Positions 1 through 11,199 of a DNA stretch of 64,000 bases are shown here, one piece after another. Below the pieces are notes generated by a model. The model was not told the DNA's origin. It saw nothing but the letters and a program-made list of their open reading frames with translations, and did no database searches. The stretch's first letter is position 1. Each line of letters opens with the position of its first letter. Position numbers and translations under genes: made by a program. The stretch is from Heterocephalus glaber (Eukaryota; Chordata; Mammalia; Rodentia; Bathyergidae), in NCBI RefSeq assembly GCF_000247695.1, contig NW_004624783.1, forward strand, positions 5,341,398 through 5,405,397, in the 5' to 3' direction.

Positions 1-21
1 AAAAAAAAAAAAAAAAAAAAA
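1..21 (+). repeat. Poly-A tract at window edge
   Basis: Twenty-one A residues open the window. They are probably the tail of a retroposon lying outside it; no body of the element is visible, so the family cannot be named. Confidence 0.6.
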
Positions 22-29
22 GCAATAGT

Positions 30-86
30 CTAGGTAACACACAGTGCCTGGGGCATAGTAGCCACTCAGTAAATCTTCATGTTCAC
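30..86 (+). repeat. MIR SINE 3' end fragment
   Basis: The stretch 'CAGTGCCTGGGGCATAGTAG' followed by 'CACTCAGTAAAT' matches the well-known 3' end shared by MIR and L2. It is an ancient mammalian-wide element, heavily worn, with only the 3' end visible. Confidence 0.6.
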
Positions 87-96
87 GTACCTCTGG

Positions 97-114
97 ACAC
101 ACACACACACACAC
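97..114. repeat. (AC)n microsatellite
   Basis: Nine AC units in a row, a short dinucleotide repeat likely to vary in length between individuals. Confidence 0.8.
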
Positions 115-1710
115 AGAATATATGTGCAAGTTTCTAGACACTAATGAAAGAAGGACATAGCCACATAAGTCCTATGCTCATATTGCTTGAGAAATAGGAC
201 CATACAGAGTAGAAAACAGTGGGAGCTGTGGAGAGACCAGTGCTTTGGAAGTTTCTTTTTTTCCCAGAGATTAGTCTTAGGCAGGGAATGGCTTATGGAA
301 GGTTTTAATGTAGAATGTGACAGTTGTACAGAAGGTGGAAGAATGGGTATGGCATGAGTGGAGATGGGGATGAGAGGCATATTTTAAAGATTTTTTTTTT
401 TTTAAAACTGTATTATTGTTGAATTTTCTAGAGACTTAGATTGGAGGTGGATCGCTCTGCTGGTCTGCCAGTTTTCTCAAGGACTTGCCAGCTGCCACCA
501 AGGAAACAGCTTGGCTGCAACTTTACCAGGACTCTCAGTAGTTTACAACACTGTATTGGTGTATTTCTCATAAATATGGAGAAAAGGGCTAAATTAATTT
601 GGTTAACTATTCCTAAAGATACTTTCACCTTAATGGCAGAATAATCAAGTACAGAAAAGCTCTGTAGTAATTTTTATATACAAATTTTTCTAAGTGCTTT
701 GAAGTAGACAGGGAATAAGAGAATCAGGTACTGCTAAACCATCCCCAAATAATAGTGTTTTAGACTCCTGGGCATTGGATTGTCCAAATTCATGTGTGGA
801 TCTTCATCTCTATTCTGTAAAGTGAGCATCCGGGACTCCAGTTGTCACAAAAGTCTACTGCTCACACCAGTGAATAAGTGGTGGATTAAGACTTAGACTA
901 CGCATAGATTGAAAGTCTTCACAGCAAGGGAAATGCCCACAAACAGTCATACATTAGTCCTTCAGTAAGGGCACAGTCACTCCAGTCCCTTGAGTTTCTG
1001 CAGAAATGCTACAAGTGGTCTGTGGAAGCCAAGTTGGGTTTTTTAGCTCTATCCTTTGCTCAGCCTAGCTGTGCTCTAAGGAAATCATGTAGAAGGGGGT
1101 GCTGCACTCCTCAGAGTACTGTGCAGGAGAGGATGTAAAACTATGGACTCTATATTTTTAAACTAGTTGATTTCTATATAGAAATACATTTGTAGCATTT
1201 GCATGCCATTGCGGCCACCTCTTTAGTATACTGGTATATGCATTTGGCTGTGTATTATTAGTCTGTTACCTGTCAACTAGAAAGAAGGCCGAGGCTAGGT
1301 CCTTTGTAAGGAAAAGAGTTTTTTTAAATTTCACAGGTTTGGATACTGAAAGTCCAGGATCAGGGCATCCTCTGGAGGATATTAGGGCAGATGGCATCGT
1401 GGTTAAATCATGTGTGTCTTAGAGGAGAGATCCTGTGGCTAAAAAGAAGCATGTAGAGTCTGAGGAGGTTGCCGGTTTTGCTTTTTTCATAGCCCTCTCC
1501 CAAGAACCAATAAGGGACCCCAGAGAACTACTTAATCCCCAGTGCCTCCCACAGGCTCCACACCACCTCGCACCATCACACATACCTGACAGGACAAACC
1601 ACACCCAAACAATCACCCTGTGGCTGTTGTCTTTGTGAAGAAGGGTGGCTCTCTCCAGACCAATCATCCTTTCTCCTACCTTGACATGCTTGTCTGTATC
1701 TTACTTTGTT

Positions 1711-1806
1711 TGTTTTTTTTGGTTTTTTTTTGGGTACCTGGGATGGAACTTGGGTTCTTGCACTTGCGCAGCAGGCAGCAAAACCACTGAGCTAAATCCC
1801 CAGCCC
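1711..1806 (-). mobile_element. ID-type SINE
   Basis: Read on the minus strand it runs GGGCTGGGGATTTAGCTCAG, then a tRNA-like body with a B-box region, ending at GGTACC and an A-rich tail (T-rich on plus). This is the recurrent young SINE of the window: tRNA-derived, RNA polymerase III type, mobilised by L1 machinery. Several body substitutions suggest it is not among the youngest copies. Confidence 0.9.
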
Positions 1807-1894
1807 TCTTACATTATTTTTATAGGAAAAGAGGAAACATGTATTTTTCCCTCAGATTTGGTTGTAAACAAAAGTCAGAAACAAGTGTTTAGTG

Positions 1895-2000
1895 GTGTGA
1901 CCTCCAACAGATTCAATTGCTGGTCCTGTCAGTTACTAGCTGGGTGATCTTAGGCAGGGTCTGATGACTTCTGTTTATTTATCAATGAAATGAGCCCAGT
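1895..2000 (+). repeat. MIR-like fragment
   Basis: Contains 'TTACTAGCTGGGTGATCTTA' followed by a pyrimidine-rich part and 'AATGAAATGAG', which is the usual middle of MIR (TTACTAGCTGTGTGACCTTGG ... AAAATGGG). It is diverged and identified by eye. Confidence 0.5.
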
Positions 2001-2999
2001 AATACCAGTTTCACTAGACAGTGTAAGTAAGTTACGAAGCTGGAATCCACAGATGGTCTTGCTTGTATGTGGTTTTGTGTTTCTTGGATCCTTAGCTTTT
2101 TTTTTTTTTTTCCTCTCAGAGTGTCTGATCCCCAACCTTCTGATTAAGAATCTCTGCTTTAGAAGCTGTTGCGAATTAATAGGAGATAATAGGTTAAAAA
2201 TGTTGTAATAATGTGAAAAGCAGAATTATTTCAGGTAAATTTTAAGCATTCCCTACTTTAGACCTTAAATTTATCTTTCAACCATTAGAACTCTCTAAAT
2301 CTGTTTTTGTGTTGTCTTACTTTCTCCCTCCATCCTTTAATCCCCTCCTCCTTATTGTTATATAGTATCTTAAATAGAAATGAAAGTATCATGTTCTAGG
2401 CCTCCATAGCTCATTAGTTCAGTCCCAGGTATCCTTTTCCTGATGGTATGTTCCCAAGTTCTAATGCTTTGGTATTTAAAACTGACTTTAAGAACTGATT
2501 TCCATGATATTCTTTTGGTTGCTTTTGCGATATTATAGGCCTACTTCTTTAATATTTTATAGAGAAAAGTAGAATTTTTTTATCAACAAGACTAAATATT
2601 AATCCACTTACCCCTTATTTGATTGAATTTGTTACATTCTTTAAAAATATGAGCTTATCTTAGGTCAGAACCATAAAGTAGAAAAATAAATCACTCTTGA
2701 CTTCTTAAGTAAGTGCTTGGCATTCTAGTCAGCTATACTTCTTAATTGTTCGGACTACCTTTTACTATATAACACAGCATCCCAAAATTTACTGGATTAA
2801 CACACTGTCGTTTTATTTGCTCATGATTCTCTGAGTTGGCTGGGCTCATCTTTTGCTCAATTCCTTTGCCTCCTCTCTGATTACCTAGAGAGGTTAGAGT
2901 AAGATGATGACTACAGATTAAATGTCTAAGATGGCTTCAGTCATATGGCCAGCACTTCGATGAAACAGCCAAGAGGTTTGACCTCTCCTCCTGCATGGC

Positions 3000-3330
3000 T
3001 GTATTAGTCACTTTCCCGTCCCTGGGACAAGTTACCTGACACTTAACCTATGGTGGAAGGACATGGTGGAGGAAAGCTACCCACTCTATGGCAGCAAGGA
3101 AGCAGAGAGAGAAGGGAGAAGCTAGAGAAAAGAATACAATCTTACAGGTCACGTCCCCAGTGACCCACCTCCAACCAGGCCCTACCTCCTAATAGCATAC
3201 TCAGTTTTGAACTCATCAGTGGGTTAATCCACTGATAAGTATATCACCACTGTGATCCAGTCACCTTCCAAAAGTCCCACCTCTGAATATGTAAGACTTT
3301 TGGGAGACATTTTAGATCTAAACTATAACA
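3000..3330 (-). repeat. MaLR 3' LTR of the provirus
   Basis: About 331 bp. It shares with the partner LTR 'GACCCACCT', 'ATCCACTGAT', 'GTCACCTTCCAAAAG' and 'TTTAGATCTAA', in the same order. Relative to the partner it lacks roughly 60-100 bp near the start, between 'CCTGACAC' and 'CATGGTGG', so this LTR has an internal deletion. In the element's orientation it is the downstream (3') LTR. Confidence 0.85.
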
Positions 3331-4919
3331 TTCTGTCCCTAGCCCCCATTGTCTGTTAGCCAGAATACATTGACTCCGTCTCTAAAGAGTTGCCAAAGTC
3401 TTAATAGTTTCATCATTGCCAAAAAGTCCCAAGTTTAAAATCTCTGAGACTTCAAGGCAAACTTTTGGGTTCTGTGAGACCCTATAAAAATAAAAAAGAA
3501 AGTTAAATACTTCCAACATACAGTGGCATAAAATAAACATTTTTATTCTGAAAGGGAGTAACAGAAGAATAGAAAGGTATAGATCAAAGCAAGACTGAAA
3601 TGCAGAAGTGTGAACATAAAATATTGTGGCTCCATATCTAGCATGTGGGGCAGGTTGTGATGAGATGTGAACTCCAAAGGGTTTGGGTAGCCCTGCTCTG
3701 TGGTTGCAGCCCACAAGGCCTCTCTCTTAGGTTGGCTCTGCTCATTGCCTGTGGCTTTCCTTGGCAATTTTTCCACATTACTGTCATCTCCAGCTTCCTG
3801 GGGTCTTACCTCCAGGTTCACTCTTTCAGCTTCACTCCTTGTCTCTCTGGGGCACTTTGCCTGGCCTCCCAGGCCCTTCATCTGAAATCTGGGTGGAAGC
3901 CTCCCTGACTCCACAACTCTTGTATCCTGCATGCCTGGATAACCAATACCATACGGATGATGCCAAGGTCGGATGCTAGCTCAAGCAGTAGTTGGGCCCT
4001 TACGAACCATGGCTAGATGGCCTGAGTGCCTGGATAGCTGAACTTGGGGAAACACTTCACTAGGCAGCCCTGAAAGAGTAGGGCACCCTGGGGCTTTCTT
4101 CTCAAAACAGAGTCTTTCAAAGGAGCTTACCCTTTTACACCCTTGAACTGGTGATGGATGTGGTCTGGCTATTTCCTGAGATGCTCTGAAGGCATCTTTC
4201 CTGTTGTCCTGATGCAGAGTACTTACCACCTTCTTTTTTTTTTTTTTTTTTGTTGTTGTTGTTGTTTTTGGTACCGGAGATTGAACTCCGGACCCTGTGT
4301 TTGCAAGGCAGGCACTGGAACCACTGAAGCTAAATCCCTAGTCCATTACTACCTTCTTTTTAATACTAATCCTTCCAGCAACTATACTTGCCTTGACCCA
4401 GATTTTACAGGTGATTGTTTTCTGGCCAAACTGTAAAGTTTTCAAATCATTTTTGCTCTTGATTCTCATTCTAGATCTGGCTAACAGCTGCCAGGAATAC
4501 CTATGCCACAATCTGTGTATTTGGCTTCTTGAAATTTCATCTGCTGAATTTAATTAGTCCACCATTCTTAATCTCAGCCTCCTGCAAAGTCCCAGGGCAT
4601 GGACAAAATGAAGACAAATTTCCTGCCAAGCTATAACACATATGGCCTCTAGTCCAAGTCCCAGTGGAGTTCATGTTCCAAACTGAAACCACCTGAGCCT
4701 GCCCTTTACTGTCTGTCTGTATTCCTATCAGCATTTTGTTTCTGAATGCTGATCAATCAGAATCGCCCATCAGGCTCTTCTTAAAGCATTCTAATCCTTA
4801 TGCCACCACCATTTTCAAACCTTTCCAAACTTCTCTTGCAAACCAGTTTCAGAAGCTTTTAAACAACATAGTCAGGTACAGTCACACCAAAACCCCACTT
4901 CTCTGGTGCCAATTTTATG
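3331..4919 (-). repeat. MaLR internal region
   Basis: Sequence between the two LTRs. Phrases such as 'CTTCAAGGCAAAC', 'TACAGTGGCATAAAATAAACA' (first 20 bases) and 'CCTATCAGCATTTTG' follow the order seen in MST/THE1-type internal sequence recalled from the human genome. The region is broken by stops in all frames and by a SINE at 4233-4344. The minus-strand open frames of 110 and 129 codons in 3382-3932 are fragments only. No protease, polymerase or envelope region is expected in this class and none is seen. Confidence 0.75.
4233..4344 (-). mobile_element. ID-type SINE inside the MaLR internal region
   Basis: A T-rich tail (T18 then TGT repeats), GGTACCGGAG, a tRNA-like body and GGGACTAGGGATTTAGCTTC on the minus strand. 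'ACCTTCTTTT' precedes and recurs just after the element as a probable target duplication. One extra base interrupts the otherwise constant 'ACTGAGCTAAATC' region. Confidence 0.88.
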
Positions 4920-5468
4920 TGTTAGTCACTTTACTGTCACTGGGACAAAATACCTGACACCCACAACTTATAAAATAGGAGAAGTTTAATTTGGCTCATA
5001 GTTTGAGGGATTCAGTCTATGGTTTGCTGGCTACAAGGCAAAAATGCCATGGTGGGAGGGCATGGAAGCCAGAAGGCAGAGAGAGAGAAAGAAGGAACCA
5101 GGAACAAGAATATAGCCTTTTCAGAACCAGGTGTGGTGGTGCACACCTGCAATCCTAGCACTCCGGAGATTGAGGTAGGAGGACTGCCATGAGTTTGAGG
5201 ATAACCTGGTCTACATAGTGAGTTCATGACCAACCTGAACTACGTAGCAAGACCCTGTCTCAAAAGAACAACAAAAATGATTTTAGGTCATGCCCCTGGT
5301 GACCCACCTTCATTGAGGCCCCACCTCCTAACAAGTATATTCAGCCATGAACTCATCAATGGATTAATCCACTGATGGGTATAGCATCCCCATGATCCAG
5401 TCACCTTCCAAAAGCCCTACCTCTGAATACATAGGACTTTGGAAGATGGTTTAGATCTAACCATAACA
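4920..5468 (-). repeat. MaLR 5' LTR of the provirus, split by a B1
   Basis: About 549 bp including a B1 insertion. It starts TGTTAGTCACTTTACTGTC, has the LTR-typical 'TTTAATTTGGCTCATAGTTT', and ends 'GATCTAACCATAACA' on plus. It is the upstream LTR in element orientation and would have carried the promoter. It is fuller than its partner at 3000-3330. Confidence 0.85.
5126..5280 (+). mobile_element. B1 SINE inside the MaLR LTR
   Basis: Begins 'CCAGGTGTGGTGGTGCACAC', with the 7SL-derived A/B box body, an internal repeat ('GATAACCTGGTCTACATAGT' then 'GACCAACCTGAACTACGTAG') and an end 'GACCCTGTCTCAAAAG' plus A-rich tail. The internal repetition is the B1 tandem duplication found in mouse-related rodents. 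Confidence 0.9.
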
Positions 5469-5473
5469 ATGGC

Positions 5474-7540
5474 TTACTTAATCTTTTTATGGCACCTGAA
5501 TTTAAGGTACTCTAAAAGAACAGGCCCAGATAGGCAAGCACTTAACATGCTTGTTAGTGTCCCATTGGTCTAGCCCAATATCATGTTGTGCCTGGCATGA
5601 CACAAGGTTGTGAGAAAGTGTGGTTCATTAGGGACTACAACAATAATATGCCACACTAGCATACAGGAATAATTCATTAAATATTTTTATTGAATGGGTG
5701 ACAAGTTTCCAGTGCAGAATTATTTAAGACTGTTTACTGATACAGTTTTTTAAGGTTAATTTGCATTCAAATGTTCTCCTTACTGCTTATGTGTATGTGT
5801 ATTTACTTATTTTGACAATCCAGTTCTGTTTGATCCCCTTAATCCATATACTACCCAGACATAACATAAAATTGATTTTAAATTTGAAAATAAAAATTTT
5901 TCTGTCATTCAAGCTTTCTTAACTTTTGTGATTGGAGAAAGGTATTCTTTTTTTTTTTTGCAAATATCTAGTATGTTTTACCTAAATGGTAACTAGTGAG
6001 TATTCTTTCTTTACTTGTGGTTGCTTTAGGCAGCACCTGAGGCTAGAGAGAATAAAATCTGTCACTGACCTCAAGAAGTTTAGATTTAGACATTTAAATT
6101 AAACATAGATGAATTGAAAGAAGCTTGAGGTGATCCAGCGATGGATGCAATTTTTTGTTTAAAAAGAACATTTCTGTATTACAAATTTTATTTATCTATA
6201 TCTCTCCATTAATATGTTCAAGAATTCATGAGCATACTATTGGTTACTTGATAGAGAAGGGGAAAAGACCGTAAGAGCTGAAAAGGAATTTTTAATCTTC
6301 TTTTTCTTAGAGGCATTTAAAAAAGTTCTAGGAGTTGCTGTCATTTGAGAACACTCAGAAACAAAACATGAAAGCACCAATGGTATTAAAACATATGAAG
6401 GAAAACATTTGCTGTGCAACAGCCTATCCAGAGTCAGTCTATACATTGATGAATATTGGGTCATTTTGTTAAGGGAGCATAATAGTGTTTCTCTTCCTTT
6501 GAAATACGAAAGATCTGAGGATTAAAATCGCAGAACAGAAAACTGTACTTAGGTATAATAGTTCTGATAGTTCTTAGTAAGCTCCTTAAGTACAGTACTT
6601 CTCAAACATAACCATATATATGCATATATCCTAAGTATTTGGCAGATGTGCAAGATCTGATGTGGATCCTGAGTCCCTTCATATCTGACCCATCCCCAGG
6701 TGATATGGATGCCCAAGAGTTTAGCATTAGTAACCTTTACAAAGTCCTCATCCTTGGCAACCTTCTCGAGTAATCCTGCTTTGTCCTCTCACACAATGGT
6801 TTGTAGACCTTCACTTTTGTCATTGACCTCTAGCAGGACAATAAAAATTCCTTTAGCACTTTTCCATACTTAAGCCATTCATCTCACAGGTATAATATAC
6901 ATAATAACTTTAAACAGTTTCCTTTGGAAGGTGGCATTAAGCCACTCATACAAATCTGGGCCTTATTAATGGATACAGGTTGAAAATAAAAAGCTCTTTG
7001 GTATATATCAAACCAGTTGTTCCCTCCAGAATTTCATTGTAAACACTCCATACCTGATTATCAACAAGTCTCTTGCTTGTATCAGATTTGCCTTCAAAGC
7101 CAAGGTGTATAGAGGCTTAGACATACTAGTCTGTCAGCTTTTGCCAAGTGTTGGCTGCTGAAAGTGGGGTCAGGGTATATTCATCAGCTTATTCACAGGA
7201 CTGTCCCAACCAGGCCGCCTCAAGGAGTGGCTGTCCTTCCTTCGCTCTGTTTTTCCTTATCAGGTTTAAACATCTCTGGAGAAACTGAAGACTAACCTGC
7301 ATTAATTTTTTTAATGCAGAATCTTCACAGTGTATTCTTTCTCCCAACCTTCCTCTTTACAGAGGGAAGCATAGTAAGTGCACCCTCTTTGATCTAGCCC
7401 ATCCAGATATTCCTGCCAAGAATCAGGATTTTTTCACTTAGCACGTCTTTTTTTAATGGAAAGATTTATTTACTGATTTCCACTGAGAAGACACTGCCAA
7501 TGATCCACCATTAGTGGAGCTCAGGCTTGAATAAGTTTGT
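5474..7540. other. Unique AT-rich stretch, no gene seen
   Basis: No repeats I can name with confidence and no splice-bounded open frame that stands out. The longest open frame is a 75-codon minus-strand run with a lysine-rich poly-A artefact. I see nothing here to annotate. Confidence 0.5.
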
Positions 7541-7544
7541 TTAC

Positions 7545-7665
7545 ATAGGGGCAGCAGGGATCATCATAGTGAGGACTTTTGGAATTAGATAGTCTTGGAT
7601 TTGGAGTCTAGTTCTTCTGTTACTAGCTGTGTGACCTTAGGCTGAACCTGATTTTTCTGAGTCAA
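7545..7665 (+). repeat. MIR SINE fragment
   Basis: 'GGAATTAGATAGTCTTGGAT' followed by 'GTTACTAGCTGTGTGACCTT' is the central part of MIR. The 3' end is missing or too worn to follow. Confidence 0.65.
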
Positions 7666-8836
7666 ACTAATGTGGATTCTTGTCTTTCAAAAAGTGGAAA
7701 ATCCGCTCTCCGTCATCACTGGATCCTCTTATGCCCCAGGAGGAGAGAGTGATTTCTGATCCTCACCCATTCTGTAGATGTTATTGCCTCACCTGATCCT
7801 GTGTCCTGTGGTCCACTCAGAAGGGAGGCTCTGTTAGTGGTTCTGCTTCCGTCAGGGTGCATTTGCACAGTGACCAGAAGCATGTGTTCACCATGGTGTC
7901 CACCAGAGCCTGGTCAGCATCTTCATCTGACATCCTGCCTCCAGCAGGTAGATGTATGAATGGATCAGAGCTTTGCTTTTTCTGAGGTCATGGCCCTTTC
8001 CTTTCCAGTTTTGGGAAAATAAGCTCTAAGGGGTGAGCCATTCTCTGCTTTGCTTCCAAGTTTGGAGTTTCCTGCAACTGTCATAATCACAGCTCTGGGA
8101 AATTCTGGCACCTAATTCCTTCAGTTTCCACCTTCAAAACACAGAAGTCTGGATTCGTATACCCTATGTGTAGATAGTTTTTCTCTTTTTCTAGAACAAT
8201 AACAACAACAACAACAACAAAATAGAAGTTTATAGCTACCACTAACATTTACTGTGTGCTTATTACTTGAAGCCTGGCTATTCTAGAGGACCACTAAGCA
8301 TCTCAGTTTGGTTCACATTACAAACCCTGGATAGGATCATTCCCATTTCTATGTAGGAGGATATTGTGGCTCATAGAGTTTGACCAAGAGCCAGCAAATG
8401 GAACAGTCTGCATGTGAACTTAGCTGTCTATGATTACAAACCATAAAAACCTGGTTGCTGAGTTCTCACTTTGCCAATGTCTGTTTCATCTTCGGTATGT
8501 TTCTTAAATATATTTTTCTTATCTGAAAAAAAATAGTGTAGAATATTCGCATTCCAAAATATTCTTTCCAAAAAAATCTGATTCACTCAACTACTTACTT
8601 ACTTCTCAGCTAGGTCTTCTCCCAGCCAGTCCATAAACTGTCAGAGACACTGACACAAGTTTTCAAACTTTTTGGAGGCAATAAATCCTTCACCAACTGA
8701 AATCTCATATGAAACTCTACCATATAAAACTGATAAAGTGAAATTTTACTAGTACAGATTTCTTTTTGAAATTTACATTTATAATCTTTATTTACTGCAA
8801 TGTCAGAGCAATGAGATTTATCTAGAAGTAAAGTGT
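7666..8836. other. Unique stretch with a short (AAC)n
   Basis: An (AAC)n microsatellite lies at 8195-8220. Around 8270-8400 there is a weak MIR/L2-like signal ('AGGATCATTCCCATTTCT'). No coding evidence was found. Confidence 0.45.
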
Positions 8837-8922
8837 TTATTTTTTTGAGATGGTGGGGATTGAACCCAGGGCCATGCACAGGGTAGATAAGTGATCTACA
8901 TCTGAGCTACACCCCCAGCCCA
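8837..8922 (-). mobile_element. Old ID-related SINE
   Basis: 'GGTGGGGATTGAACCCAGGG' and 'TCTGAGCTACACCCCCAGCC' on plus are the reverse of a tRNA-like ID body. It differs from the young family (GAACCCAGGGC rather than GAACTCGGGTC) and resembles the ID half of older B1-ID dimers. Confidence 0.75.
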
Positions 8923-9417
8923 AGAAAGAAAAAGTTTAAATCAGGTATTGTTAACTGTACAATAGCTATACTTGTACCATCTTCTGTGTTTAATGAAATT
9001 CTGTACTTTGCTTTAAATACATAATACTGTATTTTAAAATCTGTTCTTACAGAGAATTATTTACAAATTGTTAGTTTTTTGTTTTGAATAACTTGGCTTA
9101 GGGTCCTAGGATCTTTTCAGTCCACCCAGCGTGAGGTAGGGAATGTTTGTTTCAAAGCTGTAACCCTGTAATTAAACTGAAGAAGGAGTTGCTCACATTG
9201 CTTATCATAAACCTAGTCACACAGGAAACATCTCACTCTTTAGAAGATGTATTTATGCCTCAGGTAGGCTGCTATCACAAAGTACTTTTCTCAGTGCAGT
9301 GAAAGCAAGGCCAAGCAGATGTCTCTGGGTCTTGCCTAGTATGCTGGGAAGCCCACAGTCAGGTATGGTTTGGTTTTGTGTGCTTAATGAGTGTGGGTAG
9401 GTTGCGCATATGTGTGT

Positions 9418-9595
9418 TTATTTTTGGTTGCACTGAGATTTGAAACCAGGGAGCACTGAGCTACGTTCCTAGCCCTTTTTATTTTACTTTTTAAGATAGG
9501 GTATTGCTATATAGCCCAGGCTGGCCTTGAACTGGTGATTCTTCTGCTTCAACATCCAAAGTAGCCAAGATTACATTCCCAGCACACATGTGGGT
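9418..9595 (-). mobile_element. B1-ID dimer SINE (B1-dID type)
   Basis: In plus orientation an antisense ID part ('GAGCACTGAGCTACGTTCCT') is followed directly by an antisense B1 part ('GCCCAGGCTGGCCTTGAACT', 'GATTACATTCCCAGCACAC'). Read on minus this is B1 then ID, the arrangement described for dimeric rodent B1-dID retroposons. It is moderately diverged. Confidence 0.75.
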
Positions 9596-10029
9596 TTCAT
9601 AAAATCCAGTCAGGGCTCCAGCTTCCGTTTGCAGTGTCACACCCAGTTGTTCCTATGTGTGTACCAGGCCAGCAGAGCAGCCTCCTGGGAGGGTGGTGAG
9701 GGCCCCAGGCAGGCTCCCTGGCACCATCACAGTAATGGGTAGTGATCTGCAGTTGTAAAAAGCTCACATATAAATCATTTTAGTGTGATTTTTAAAACTA
9801 CAGCTTTAAAAATACCTAAAATATATTTGAACATTAGAAGCAGATGTCTGTGCTGTCCTTGGAGCACTTCCTCCTGTAGGACTCTTTTTTAACAGCAGCC
9901 TGATTTATGTTATGAAAAATGTTTGTCTCCCTATGGACTACAGGGATGAAGTTGGGAACAATAAAATAGTGCAGATGAGAAAATAACTACAATTCAGAGA
10001 ATGAGTTTGTATTCAAAAAGAAAGCAAAA

Positions 10030-10200
10030 TAACTTAAAGTACAAAGAGGGCGCAACCTCTTCTGGGTGAAAGTCAGGGAACGCTTCCGGGAAGAGGCATT
10101 ATAGTGGCATTTGTGGACTCGTAAAAGTTGGATATGAGAATGTTAGGGAGGAAAGATTGTGTCCTAGAGCATGTTGTCATTTGGGAAGGCATAATTTTAG
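10030..10200 (-). repeat. L2-like fragment
   Basis: 'GTCAGGGAACGCTTCCGGGA' and 'AGAGGCATTATAGTGGCATT' follow the order of the L2 3' portion read in reverse (GTCAGGGAAGGCCTCTCTGAGG...GTGACATTTGAG). A second piece at about 10485-10550 ('TGTGCCAGACCCTGGAGAGT ... CAGTGAACAAGTCAGA') may belong to the same family. Both are weak and identified by eye. Confidence 0.4.
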
Positions 10201-10999
10201 GAGGAAATTATGTGGGTATCAATACCTTCCTAAATAGATTATTGTCTTCATTTAAATGTAGTAGCTCTAAATGTATTTTTAAATAAAATCCATTAATAAG
10301 CTCCCAGAAATACTATTCTGTATATTACAGTATTTAAATATGCCTGAAGCATCTTTCAGAATTAATGCTGACAGTGATTTACTTGTTCACATTTAGACTT
10401 TTTGGGTGATAACTTTGCCCAACTTGGCTGCCCCTTTGATACCCGTGTGTCATAAGTTTGCCCTACACCCACACTGGTGATCTTGAGCATCTGTTTCTGT
10501 GCCAGACCCTGGAGAGTTCCAGGCACTCTGCAGTGAACAAGTCAGAACTGGACAGGTGAATCGCATGCCTGGAAACCACCTGAAGGTCTTATCACTAAGC
10601 TGGATTTAAAAAGATAACAATGCAAGTTGCATAAAATGTAGGCCATAAAATATACACCTCCCAGAAGCTTTTACATTTTAACAGGGATCAAAGCTTTGAC
10701 TAGAACTGCTTCTAATCACATAGTACATGAGGGTGAATGATGGTTGGAGCTATGGGACATTCCTAGTCCTCCTAAGTCACTGGCTTTTGAAACAGCAGGG
10801 TTAGTGCTGTCCTGTGTCTACCTTAAGGCGGGTACAATCTCTGATAATATACCTTTCCAGAAAGTCTCTTAAAGCAAACTACTGAATTGGGAAAATTGAG
10901 TGGATATGCCTTAGCTGGAAAGGACTGTTAGTATAGTTTGGCCTTTTTTGATGAGCAGCTCAGCAGAACAGAGAGAGGGAGTAGAGCAAAGTGCAGATG

Positions 11000-11195
11000 C
11001 CCAGAACACCTCATGCTCTGGCAAGCTGTGGTCCCTAGGTGAGTTACTTAGCCTCTGTATATGTCTGTAATTGGGCATGATGATGATAATAGTGCCCACC
11101 TCAAAGGATGGTGGAGGGTCAAAAAAGTCAGTGTATACAGAGCGTTTAGAATTGTGGCTGCCACAGAGCAAGCACTACATATTAAAATTAGCTAC
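11000..11195 (+). repeat. MIR SINE
   Basis: 'GGTGAGTTACTTAGCCTCTG' followed by 'GATGATGATAATAGTGCCCA' and 'CAGAGCAAGCACTACATATT' tracks a nearly full MIR from its middle to its 3' end. It is ancient but fairly well preserved. Confidence 0.65.
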
Positions 11196-11199
11196 TGTT

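Larger units (their letters stand above)
2999..5474 (-). mobile_element. Near-complete MaLR provirus (LTR-internal-LTR)
   Basis: Two related LTRs at 3000-3330 and 4920-5468 lie in the same orientation and enclose about 1.6 kb of internal sequence. Both LTRs start TGT...AGTCAC and end ATAACA on the plus strand, so the element runs on the minus strand. The five bases ATGGC occur just outside both ends (2995-2999 and 5469-5473), the target-duplication length expected of ERVL/MaLR. The internal part resembles MST/THE1-type internal sequence, including 'CAGGGCATGGACAAAATG' and the primer-binding-side 'CTGGTGCCAATTTTATG'. MaLRs are non-autonomous and no intact protein gene is present. The copy was later hit by an ID SINE (4233-4344) and a B1 (5126-5280). 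Confidence 0.85.

Noticed and set aside
2749..2998. Another LTR upstream of the provirus ('TATATAACACAGCATCCCAA ... CTTTTGCTCAATTCC')
   Set aside because: The order of phrases vaguely resembles a common mammalian repeat, but it is too diverged to assign without a database search.
3543..3932. 129-codon minus-strand frame as a retroviral gene
   Set aside because: It lies in the MaLR internal region, which is non-autonomous; the frame is a short fragment with no recognised domain.
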